Shown piece by piece: positions 20,631 to 27,714 of a stretch of DNA of 44,856 bases. Positions within the stretch are counted from its first letter, which is position 1. Each line of letters opens with the position of its first letter. Source of the DNA: a virus. Under the pieces are notes generated by a model. That model was not told where the DNA came from, did not search any database, and saw only the letters and a program-made list of their open reading frames with translations. The DNA lies in IMG/VR virus record IMGVR_UViG_3300005529_000014, positions 1 to 44,856 of that record; one strand, given 5' to 3'. The position numbers were made by a program, and so were the translations under genes.

Positions 20631-21745
20631 AGTTCCGTCTTTTCCCCCGCGACTTTGAGGGGGTTGGAAGTTACCGGGTGATCTACCCGTACGGGTTCCT
20701 CGAAGCCAACACGGACCATGAGTGCACGTTCGAGGTTGACGGCCAGGTCGGCAACCAGGTGAGGCTTTGCTTCCCTGACCCGAAGACCGAAGAGGCTGAC
20801 GGGGATGTGTATGTCCTTCAGATCCGCTGGGAAAGGATTGTCCCCGGCGTGATCGACTGGCTGCACTCGCAAGGCAAGGCTGTGGTGGTGGAGCTCGATG
20901 ACTGGTATCACGGGATGCATCCCTCCAACCCCGCCGTGGAGAGCCTTAGGAAGCGGAAGCACATTGATTCCCTCGAGGCTCTGACGAGGGGGATTTACAA
21001 GGCTGACCTGGTGACGGTCTCTACGCCTCGTCTGGGTGAGTTGTACGGGAGGATGAACCCAAATGTCGCGGTTCTCCCGAACTATCTCCGTTGGGCTAAC
21101 TGGACTGATGTTACTCCGGCTTTCGAGCAGGACCGCAGGGTCCGTGTCGGCTGGCAGGGGACAATGAAGTGGCGCGGAGACGACCTGTCTGTTCTGAGGG
21201 GCTTGATAAGACCCTTCCTTGAACGAAACCCCCATGTGGACTTTGTGTCGGTTGGGGACAAGACGTCTGTTGTTCATGACTACCTGGACATCCCTCTTGA
21301 TCGAAGGCTTCAGGTTCAGGGGAACATCTTCCCCCGCCATACGAGGCCTACGGCGACTATCGACATTGGTCTTGTGCCTTTGTCGTTTACGGAGTTCAAC
21401 GAGTGCAAGTCTTGTTTGAAGGGGATGGAGTACGCCGCCTGCGGCATTCCCTGTGTCGCTTCCAAGACCGTCCCTTACAGGGACTGGGTGGACGAGGGCG
21501 TGAACGGGTTCCTTGCCCGGAAGCCGAAGGACTGGCTGCGCCACCTTGAGCTCTTGGTGAACGACGACGACTTGCGAAGACAGATGGGCCGGAACGCTTT
21601 CCAGAAGGTTCAGAGTTTCACGTTCGAGTCCGGGAGATGGCAAGAGTGGAACGACTTGTACTCACGCTGGGGACTTTCGACCTGTTCCACATCGGACACC
21701 TCCGTCTCTTCCAGCGGGCAGCCTGTTTTGGCGACCTCCACGTAG
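20627..21745 (+). CDS. GT-B fold glycosyltransferase (GT4-like)
   Basis: The 372-aa protein starts at TTG 20627 (TTGA overlap). The N-terminal half has VVVELDDWYHGMHPSN and YKADLVTVSTPRL. The C-terminal half has the donor-binding region FNECKSCLKGMEYAACGIPC followed by VPYRDWVDEGVNGFL, as in GT4 enzymes. It should transfer a nucleotide-activated sugar to an acceptor not known here. Its last 36 codons overlap the nucleotidyltransferase. Clustering with a second glycosyltransferase next to terminase suggests virion or surface glycosylation. Confidence 0.8.
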   Translation: MKFRLFPRDFEGVGSYRVIYPYGFLEANTDHECTFEVDGQVGNQVRLCFPDPKTEEADGDVYVLQIRWERIVPGVIDWLHSQGKAVVVELDDWYHGMHPSNPAVESLRKRKHIDSLEALTRGIYKADLVTVSTPRLGELYGRMNPNVAVLPNYLRWANWTDVTPAFEQDRRVRVGWQGTMKWRGDDLSVLRGLIRPFLERNPHVDFVSVGDKTSVVHDYLDIPLDRRLQVQGNIFPRHTRPTATIDIGLVPLSFTEFNECKSCLKGMEYAACGIPCVASKTVPYRDWVDEGVNGFLARKPKDWLRHLELLVNDDDLRRQMGRNAFQKVQSFTFESGRWQEWNDLYSRWGLSTCSTSDTSVSSSGQPVLATST

Positions 21746-22176
21746 GCGTCAACTCGGACGATTTCGTTGAGAAGTACAAGGGGCAGAGACCGTTTTGTCC
21801 GGCGGCTGAGCGTCGCGCGATTGTGGCGGCTCTGGAATGTGTCAAACGAACCTACGTCAACAACAGTTCGGGCTACGACCTCATCAAAGAAGTCCGGCCG
21901 AACCTGATCGTGATCGGCTCGGACTGGCATGAGGGCGGGTATCTGGACCAGATCGGAACCGACCAGGCTTTCCTTGACGACCACAACATTGGTGTTCTGT
22001 ATCTGCCTAGAACCCCGGGGGTTTCGACATCGGACCGCAAGAGACTTCTTTCACCGCCGTCGTCTGTTCCCACGCCAACCCCTCCGGACTTAGATCCATT
22101 CTTGGCAACCTTCGATATCAGTCGAGAGTTCCGGAAGAAACGATCGTTTTCTGCTCCGACACCCCGGACGTCCTAA
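21637..22176 (+). CDS. cytidylyltransferase-like nucleotidyltransferase
   Basis: The 179-aa reading starts at ATG 21637 within the end of the GT4 gene. GTFDLFHIGH (12-21) holds the HIGH motif, and RTPGVSTS (125-132) is the second signature of glycerol-3-phosphate cytidylyltransferase (TagD)-type enzymes. These make CDP- or similar activated donors. The catalytic domain should end near residue 140. The last 40 residues are low-complexity and shadow the glycosyltransferase domain encoded one frame back, which has no start codon of its own. Confidence 0.8.
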   Translation: MARVERLVLTLGTFDLFHIGHLRLFQRAACFGDLHVGVNSDDFVEKYKGQRPFCPAAERRAIVAALECVKRTYVNNSSGYDLIKEVRPNLIVIGSDWHEGGYLDQIGTDQAFLDDHNIGVLYLPRTPGVSTSDRKRLLSPPSSVPTPTPPDLDPFLATFDISREFRKKRSFSAPTPRTS

Positions 22177-22574
22177 GACTTAAAGAAGATTTCCCTGAGG
22201 CGGTGTTCTACGAGAGGCCCAACATGAACGACTGGGGCCATGAGAAGCGCGCCGAGGGACTCCAGATGGCAACCCAGGATTACGTCGGGTTCTTCAACGA
22301 CGACGACTCCTACGACCTCAGCTATCTGGAGAAGATGCTGTCCATCCCTGACGCGGACGCGGTGTTCTGTTCCTGGAACACGATCCCGGACTGCACTTTT
22401 AATGGTGCGTCTTCGACGTCCGGGAACTTCGTTGTTAGGAGAGAGCTTGCCCAAAGGATCGGCTACACCTCGCGACGATACGAGGCAGACGGGGATTTCA
22501 TCGAAGCCATCAACGCCTCCGGAGCAGCTGTCTTCCGAATCAACGAGCTCCTTTACCGACACAACGACCAGTGA
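22011..22574 (+). CDS. GT2-type glycosyltransferase domain without its own start codon
   Basis: The frame is open from 22011 (after TAG 22008-22010) to TGA 22574. Residues TSFTAVVCSHANPSGL to DYVGFFNDDDSYD form an ordinary GT-A/GT2 N-terminus with its DxD motif, so coding must start by about 22044. No ATG, GTG or TTG occurs before GTG 22203, which would cut away the nucleotide-binding strand. The preceding nucleotidyltransferase frame contains C-CCG-GGG at 22014-22020, a canonical -1 slip site that would join the two. A real frameshift mutation or a base error in the G-run are alternatives. Confidence 0.65.
   Translation, partial: NPGGFDIGPQETSFTAVVCSHANPSGLRSILGNLRYQSRVPEETIVFCSDTPDVLRLKEDFPEAVFYERPNMNDWGHEKRAEGLQMATQDYVGFFNDDDSYDLSYLEKMLSIPDADAVFCSWNTIPDCTFNGASSTSGNFVVRRELAQRIGYTSRRYEADGDFIEAINASGAAVFRINELLYRHNDQ
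22014..22020 (+). promoter_or_regulatory. candidate -1 ribosomal frameshift heptamer
   Basis: In the nucleotidyltransferase frame the codons read ACC CCG GGG GTT, so C-CCG-GGG fits X-XXY-YYZ exactly. A -1 slip here enters the GT2 frame three bases after the last stop in that frame (TAG at 22008-22010). No downstream structure was verified. Confidence 0.4.
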
Positions 22575-22899
22575 CGAACTTCTCTACGCGGCCAGTCTTG
22601 AGGCTGACTTCAGAGATCTCGTCGCCGCCGCCGGCAAGGAGATTGCTCGTAGGTTCAAGGAAGACCCGAAGTCGCTTCCCGGCACGTTCGTCATCAAGAT
22701 GTTCCTCGACGGCAACAAGGCACTTCGGGCAGGCGAGGTTGACGAGAGAGAGCAGGACGAGCCAGACCCGGACGTTCTGGATCTGATTCAGGACCCGGGA
22801 CTTCCTTTCGAGAGACGGCTGGAGCTTCTGAACGCCGAGCGTGAACGGGCGCTGTTCCGTCTGGCGGCTATCGACGCAGCATTGGAGACCCTTGACTGA
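22447..22899 (+). CDS. unknown helical protein with uncertain start
   Basis: The region 22573-22899 is clearly coding (DELLYAASLEADFRDLV to RRLELLNAERERALFRLAAID). The start is unclear. TTG 22447 has AGGAG five bases upstream but gives a poor 42-residue lead that shadows the GT2 domain. The GTG of the expected GTGA overlap (22571) lies in another frame. The C-terminal heptads suggest an oligomeric helix bundle. Position before the terminase suggests a packaging or small-terminase-like role, unproven. Confidence 0.5.
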   Translation: MPKGSATPRDDTRQTGISSKPSTPPEQLSSESTSSFTDTTTSDELLYAASLEADFRDLVAAAGKEIARRFKEDPKSLPGTFVIKMFLDGNKALRAGEVDEREQDEPDPDVLDLIQDPGLPFERRLELLNAERERALFRLAAIDAALETLD

Positions 22900-23221
22900 A
22901 GACACCCCTAACCAGCGGCTCTGCAAGGAGTGCAACGAATGGATCGATGCCCGTGCTCCGGACTGCTATCTGTGCGGGGCCGAGGGGCCACGGACGAATG
23001 TGGCGCTGAAGCGTGCCGTGGAAACCGAAAGGCTGAACTCGGCCCTGTCAAGGCAGGTTGCGAACGCCAATGCGGAATCGCGTGCGGCGCAGCAGTTCGC
23101 TACTGCACGCCGAACCGGCGACGCGAATCTGGCGAACAGACCTCTTAGCGGGGTTAACGGCTACGGGAGCCTGGTGAACTCGATCAAGACCCAGTTGGCC
23201 GAGTCCAACTTCGGCAGCTAG
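22892..23221 (+). CDS. 109-aa zinc-ribbon protein upstream of terminase
   Basis: TTG 22892 overlaps the previous stop. CKEC (11-14) and CYLC (26-29) form a zinc ribbon; the rest is a polar helix (LNSALSRQVANANAESRAAQQF). It could be a DNA-binding partner of the large terminase. No small terminase is recognisable by homology here, so this and the preceding gene are the candidates. Confidence 0.55.
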   Translation: MTEDTPNQRLCKECNEWIDARAPDCYLCGAEGPRTNVALKRAVETERLNSALSRQVANANAESRAAQQFATARRTGDANLANRPLSGVNGYGSLVNSIKTQLAESNFGS

Positions 23222-23310
23222 CCGAAGAACACCCAGACCCCGAAGCCGATGACCAGCGTTGCCCACGCCCCATATATGGCCGCCCCTAGCGGTGTCCACT
23301 TCTCGAACAC
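23218..23310 (-). CDS. 30-aa membrane protein, antisense at the terminase boundary
   Basis: GTG 23310 is read leftward. The product has a short polar start (MFEKWTPLG) and one clear membrane span (YGAWATLVIGFGVWVFF). Its TAG and the TAG of the rightward gene share bases (CTAG at 23218-23221). A -35/-10 pair lies upstream and the -10 box ends six bases before the GTG, so it should be translated from a leaderless mRNA. It stands alone against the late operon. Confidence 0.5.
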   Translation of the reverse strand: MFEKWTPLGAAIYGAWATLVIGFGVWVFFG

Positions 23311-23316
23311 GGGCGG

Positions 23317-23345
23317 AGCATAACAGGGTGCAGACATGGAAGCAA
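23317..23345 (-). promoter_or_regulatory. leaderless leftward promoter inside the terminase start
   Basis: On the minus strand TTGCTT (23345-23340) and TATGCT (23322-23317) are 17 bp apart, followed after six bases by GTG 23310. Confidence 0.45.
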
Positions 23346-24977
23346 CAGCTTCTCGACAATCCTGATCTTTTCCTCCTCCACTACTTTGACCATCTCGTTG
23401 ACGAGCTGAAGGACTTCCATCTTCGCCTGATTACGACGGCAACGAGGGAGAAGCGCGGGCTGATCCTGTATCCCGCCGCGCATGGGAAGACGACGCTGGT
23501 TTCCACATTGCTCCCGATCTGGGCTTTGTGTACCGACCCGAATATCCGGGTTGCGATCATCACGAAGAACCAGGATGACGCCCGGGGCATCATGCGGGCA
23601 ATCGAGTTCGAACTGGTCGGCAATGAGAAGCTGATCCGGGACTTCGGCCCGTTCAAATCCGACGACGACCGTAAGGCTTGGTCGCTGGACCGGCTTGATG
23701 TTGCCGGCAGGACGAGGATGGACAAGTCCTCGAACATTGCCGCGTTCGGCTGTCAGGCGCGTACCGCTATCGGTTACCGCGCCGACTGGGTGATTTGCGA
23801 CGACATCATCACCGACGTCAACTCCTCAACCCCGGAGCAACGGCAGAAGGTCAGGGAATGGTTCAACCTTGGCCCGGAAACCATGTCTCCGCACGGAAGA
23901 CTCACGGTTGTCGGAACGCTATTCCATCCGGAGGATCTTTACCACGATCTGACCGACCTTCAGGTTCCGTCCGGGGAGCTCGAGGGTCACAAGTTCTATG
24001 TCCGCCAGCGCGAGGACGCCATCGTCCGCATCTGCACCTGCGGGCACCGGGAACGAATCCACCGCCACGACGGTGAGGGGTCGTGTGAGAACTGCTCCTG
24101 CCAAGCCTTTATGGAGCATGAGGAACAAGCCTTGTGGCCGGAGCAGCGGCCGATGCTTTGGCTGATGGAACGCAAGGCGTCGATGGGAACGTTGGACTTC
24201 AACAAGCGGTACAGGAACATCGCCGTTGACCCGTCGCGGATGGTATTCCGGGAGGAGTACATCCGGGGCGGCTACATCGGGAAGACGAAATACCCGGGTT
24301 GTCTAGACACCTCCTACCACGTCGGGGACATCGAGGATAACTGGCGTGTCTACTGCGGATTCGACCCCGCTGTAGGTATCACCAGGTCAAGGAAGTTCTG
24401 CGCCCACGTAACCCTTGCGGTTGGGTCGTGTAAGGAGCATGAACGTTGTTATTGGGTTGTGGACCTTCATCGCGACCAGATGACGCTTCCCCAGCAGGTG
24501 AAGTACATCGTTGAGCAGCATCAGAACTACAACGCCTTGAAGTCTGTGGTTGAGGCGAACTCTGCGTTCGCCGGCCTGATGCAGGCCATCGACCAGGAAC
24601 AGATCGACCAGGGGCTGGCGTACAACATCGTCCCGCACTACACCACCCGGACCAACAAGCCTGACCCGGAAACCGGCGTGGAGCGTATGGCTCCATGGTT
24701 CGAAGACGGGAAGGTTCATATCCCGTGGGGTGACAACGCTTCCCGGGGGCGGATGAAGCAGCTGGTTGACGAGCTGATCATGTACCCGGGCCGGTTCACG
24801 GACACCGTGATGGCGTTCTGGTTTGCGTGGCGTGAGGCCCAGGTCACCGCCCCGAAATACGTGTCGTTCAACCGGCTGACACAGGGCGGCAAGAAGTCGT
24901 TCGGGTCCATCCGTCCTGCCGGCGTGCGTGTGATGAAGAACCCTTACTACGAAACTGGAGCGTCGCTTGGCGGTTAA
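23328..24977 (+). CDS. terL: terminase large subunit
   Basis: The 549-aa form starts at GTG 23328; GTG 23292 would add 12 residues. The ATPase domain has the P-loop-like PAAHGKTT (49-56) and Walker B ADWVICDDIITD (about 151-162). The nuclease domain has YCGFDPAVG (about 341), VVEANSAF (about 404) and TDTVMAFWFAW (about 492). Between them sits an unusual zinc-finger-like insert (CTCGH, H-x-H and CENCSCQAF, about 236-263). It packages DNA into the prohead with the portal protein encoded next. Its end overlaps the portal TTG by 11 bases. Confidence 0.9.
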   Translation: MQTWKQQLLDNPDLFLLHYFDHLVDELKDFHLRLITTATREKRGLILYPAAHGKTTLVSTLLPIWALCTDPNIRVAIITKNQDDARGIMRAIEFELVGNEKLIRDFGPFKSDDDRKAWSLDRLDVAGRTRMDKSSNIAAFGCQARTAIGYRADWVICDDIITDVNSSTPEQRQKVREWFNLGPETMSPHGRLTVVGTLFHPEDLYHDLTDLQVPSGELEGHKFYVRQREDAIVRICTCGHRERIHRHDGEGSCENCSCQAFMEHEEQALWPEQRPMLWLMERKASMGTLDFNKRYRNIAVDPSRMVFREEYIRGGYIGKTKYPGCLDTSYHVGDIEDNWRVYCGFDPAVGITRSRKFCAHVTLAVGSCKEHERCYWVVDLHRDQMTLPQQVKYIVEQHQNYNALKSVVEANSAFAGLMQAIDQEQIDQGLAYNIVPHYTTRTNKPDPETGVERMAPWFEDGKVHIPWGDNASRGRMKQLVDELIMYPGRFTDTVMAFWFAWREAQVTAPKYVSFNRLTQGGKKSFGSIRPAGVRVMKNPYYETGASLGG

Positions 24978-26742
24978 CCTTCAAGACATCCGCGATCTGG
25001 TCGGGATGCATGAGGACGAGTACCAGATCCGGCACGAAGCCTTCCGCGCGCTCCGCCGCTACTGGCATGGAGACTACTGGAGGCTGGCAACAGAAGCCTC
25101 GGGACAGAGATCCATCCAAAGCATCTTCCGGGATCTGGGCAAGAACTCCCAGGCGGCCTTCCCGGACATCAAGTTGGTTCACAACATCGTCCAGGAAGTC
25201 TGCGTTAAGTACCAGACGTTCATCTCCCCGACGCCGATGATCCAGATGTACGTGGATCCTCCGGAGACGGACACGAGGAAGCAGCAGGCGACGCTGAAGG
25301 AACGCTACCTGTATGGCCTGTGGCGGTCAGGGAAGATGAACCGCATCCTTAGAAGGGACATCGGCTGGTTCCTTCCGCTGATGGGTGATTGTTTCCTCGG
25401 GTGTTTCCCGGATTTCGAGCGCGGCCATGCTGTGCCGATCGTGCGCTCTCCGGAACACGCCTACCCCGTAAGTTCTTTTGGTGGGACAGAGGACGAGATC
25501 GTCATCTTCAAATGGCAGGAGCGCGACTCGACCGTCGCCCGCAAGTACCCGAACTATGTCCGCGAAGCTCAGCCGTCGAAGAGCCTCCTCCGCAGGGGTA
25601 AACCCTCTGACCCGCTCGTTGACGTCTACGAGTATTCGAGCGAAAGCGAGTACTGTCTCTATGTCGGTGGCCAGAGGCTGAAGGGTGTCGAGCACAACTT
25701 CGGCTTCAACATCTTCCAGCATCTGAAGTTCATCGAAGTCCCCGGTGAGGTGTTTGGCCACGGGGCGGTGGAGCAGGCGATCAACCTGAACGAGATGGGC
25801 AACGCCCTCTACTCGCTCCTCTTCCAGGCCGTCCTCGAGAACGTCTTTCCGACCCTGGTGCTGATCGACCCGTCGAAGGCCCCGGAGGAGATCATGCGCG
25901 GGCCGGGGTCGGTGATCCCGATCAACCAGGGCGGCGGAGCAGAGTGGCTGCATCCCCCGGTGCAGGCTCTTGCGTCACAGATCGGCTTCATCGGCCAGAA
26001 CACCAACACGATCAAGGAAGCAACCGGAATGCCGCCCGTTAACTTCGGCGCATCCCCGGCTTCTTCGATCGTCACCGGTGCCGCGATCTCCGAGCTCCAG
26101 GGCGCGGGGACAGGCTCAACGATTGAGATGGTCCAGTCGGGTATCGGGATGGGTTTGTCGGAGTGGAACCAGATGGCGATCCACATGGGCCAAACCCTGT
26201 TCCATGACGAGAAGGTTACCCTTCACGCCTCCGTCCCGACGTCTTCCCTGGACATGAACGGCAGCCGCGCCGGTTTCAACGTCAAAGGCTCCCAGCTGAT
26301 CGGCTCTGGGCATAACGAGGTTGTGTTCTCGCCGGCCATGAACCAGCATGAGAAGCTGGTCATGTGGCTCCAGGCGAAGGGCGGCGGCCTTGTGTCCGAC
26401 CGGTTCATCCGCAACCAGATCGGCGTGCCGGACTCGGAGGCGATGGACGAAGAGATCCTGTCGGAGCAGATCCAGCAGGGCGTCATGCAGTTCTATTTGC
26501 AGCAGCTCTCGAGCCCCGACACTGCCGGCCCGACCGAGGACCAGGCTGTCGCCTACATCGAAGGCACGAGGCCGGAACACGCTCCTCCTGTCCCGCATCC
26601 GCTTCTGAGTGTCCCGCAGGGTGTTCCGGGCCAGCCTGGCGGTCCTGGCGGTGCGCCGGTTGCAACGTTGTCTGGTGGCGGCCAGGAGATGTCGCCGGCC
26701 TTGATGCTTCCTCCGGGGTCGCCTCCTCCACAAGGAAAATAA
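24967..26742 (+). CDS. portal protein
   Basis: The 591-aa protein starts at TTG 24967 inside the terminase end. Size, place after TerL and sequence pattern (long helical N-terminus; HNIVQEVCVKYQTFI; the loop VNFGASPASSIVTGAAISELQ; a Pro/Gly-rich C-terminal tail) fit portal proteins of podovirus type. Twelve copies should form the packaging and ejection channel. The low-complexity end (about 550-591) is probably disordered. Confidence 0.85.
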   Translation: MAVNLQDIRDLVGMHEDEYQIRHEAFRALRRYWHGDYWRLATEASGQRSIQSIFRDLGKNSQAAFPDIKLVHNIVQEVCVKYQTFISPTPMIQMYVDPPETDTRKQQATLKERYLYGLWRSGKMNRILRRDIGWFLPLMGDCFLGCFPDFERGHAVPIVRSPEHAYPVSSFGGTEDEIVIFKWQERDSTVARKYPNYVREAQPSKSLLRRGKPSDPLVDVYEYSSESEYCLYVGGQRLKGVEHNFGFNIFQHLKFIEVPGEVFGHGAVEQAINLNEMGNALYSLLFQAVLENVFPTLVLIDPSKAPEEIMRGPGSVIPINQGGGAEWLHPPVQALASQIGFIGQNTNTIKEATGMPPVNFGASPASSIVTGAAISELQGAGTGSTIEMVQSGIGMGLSEWNQMAIHMGQTLFHDEKVTLHASVPTSSLDMNGSRAGFNVKGSQLIGSGHNEVVFSPAMNQHEKLVMWLQAKGGGLVSDRFIRNQIGVPDSEAMDEEILSEQIQQGVMQFYLQQLSSPDTAGPTEDQAVAYIEGTRPEHAPPVPHPLLSVPQGVPGQPGGPGGAPVATLSGGGQEMSPALMLPPGSPPPQGK

Positions 26743-27408
26743 ATGGCTGCGCCTACAACGTCAGTCCTCGACTCCTTCACAGTCGCTGTTGACGCTGCGC
26801 CTCCGAGCGCGAACTGGACAAGGTTCTCGGGGTTCAGCTTTGACGTGAAGGCGCTCGCTGCTACCGACAACGCCACCGCTAGCGCCGCGTCGGCGACCGG
26901 CGGGGATTACTGGAACGTTTCGACGTTCAACGCGGACGAAGAGGCGTTCGTCACCGTTTCGACTCTCCCGGCATCAACCGAGGTTGTCGAGCTGTTTGTG
27001 CGCATGCAGGGCACACCATCGTCGGTTCTTTCCGGGTATCGGCTCATCTACACACATGGTGCTCCTGGGACGTTTGCTTTGCAGCGTCTCGACTCTGGAT
27101 CTGCGACGGCTCTCGCTTCGGCCAACCAAACATTGACGGCTGGACAGAAGCTGTGGTTTACAGCCGTAGGCAACACGTTGACTGGTTACTACTTCGACGG
27201 CACAACTTGGAATTCCGTCACCACGTATGACATTTCCGCCGACACAACCAAGTACACAACCGGAGGCTCTATCGGGCTGGCGGTGAAAAACCAGACAGTC
27301 CGAGTTGACGATTTCGGCGGCGGGTCGATTGTAAGCGGAGGCTCTTCTGGTAACGCAAGTCATTTCTCTCCCCACACACGGTTCTTCCGAATGAAAGGCA
27401 AACACTGA
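26743..27408 (+). CDS. LamG/concanavalin-like adhesin
   Basis: The 221-aa protein starts right after the portal stop. Alternating beta strands with motifs such as AEELFVRMQG-like EVVELFVRMQG, YRLIYTHG and SIGLAVKNQTVRVDDFGGG fit a LamG-like beta sandwich. The C-terminus is a short basic tail. It is likely a glycan-binding decoration or fibre head and the first of a series of such proteins. Confidence 0.6.
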   Translation: MAAPTTSVLDSFTVAVDAAPPSANWTRFSGFSFDVKALAATDNATASAASATGGDYWNVSTFNADEEAFVTVSTLPASTEVVELFVRMQGTPSSVLSGYRLIYTHGAPGTFALQRLDSGSATALASANQTLTAGQKLWFTAVGNTLTGYYFDGTTWNSVTTYDISADTTKYTTGGSIGLAVKNQTVRVDDFGGGSIVSGGSSGNASHFSPHTRFFRMKGKH

Positions 27409-27675
27409 ATGTGGACCTGGCAGTACTCAAACATCACGACCACGGCCACGACGGTTGTTGCTAGTGGGCCGTGTGAATTCATCGGACTAACGGTGAACAC
27501 CGGGGCGTCTTTGGCTGTCGCCACCGTGTACGACAACACGGCCGGCTCCGGGAACAAGATCGCCACCATTGACGCCTCCGCGACCGGGAACTTCGCCTAC
27601 GGCGTTCGCTGCAAGAAGGGCTTGACCGTTGTGACTTCCGGCGGTAACGCCGACATCACAATCGCTTACGCATAA
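27409..27675 (+). CDS. 88-aa beta-sandwich decoration-like protein
   Basis: ATG 27409 follows the previous stop directly. The protein is a short all-beta domain (TVVASGPCEFIGLTVNTG, YGVRCKKGLTVVTSGGNADI) of a kind often found as a phage decoration or fibre-tip module. The exact role is unknown. Confidence 0.5.
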   Translation: MWTWQYSNITTTATTVVASGPCEFIGLTVNTGASLAVATVYDNTAGSGNKIATIDASATGNFAYGVRCKKGLTVVTSGGNADITIAYA

Positions 27676-27714
27676 GTCCTCCCTTACATAGCTATCTGAA
27701 AGGACCTACACTCC

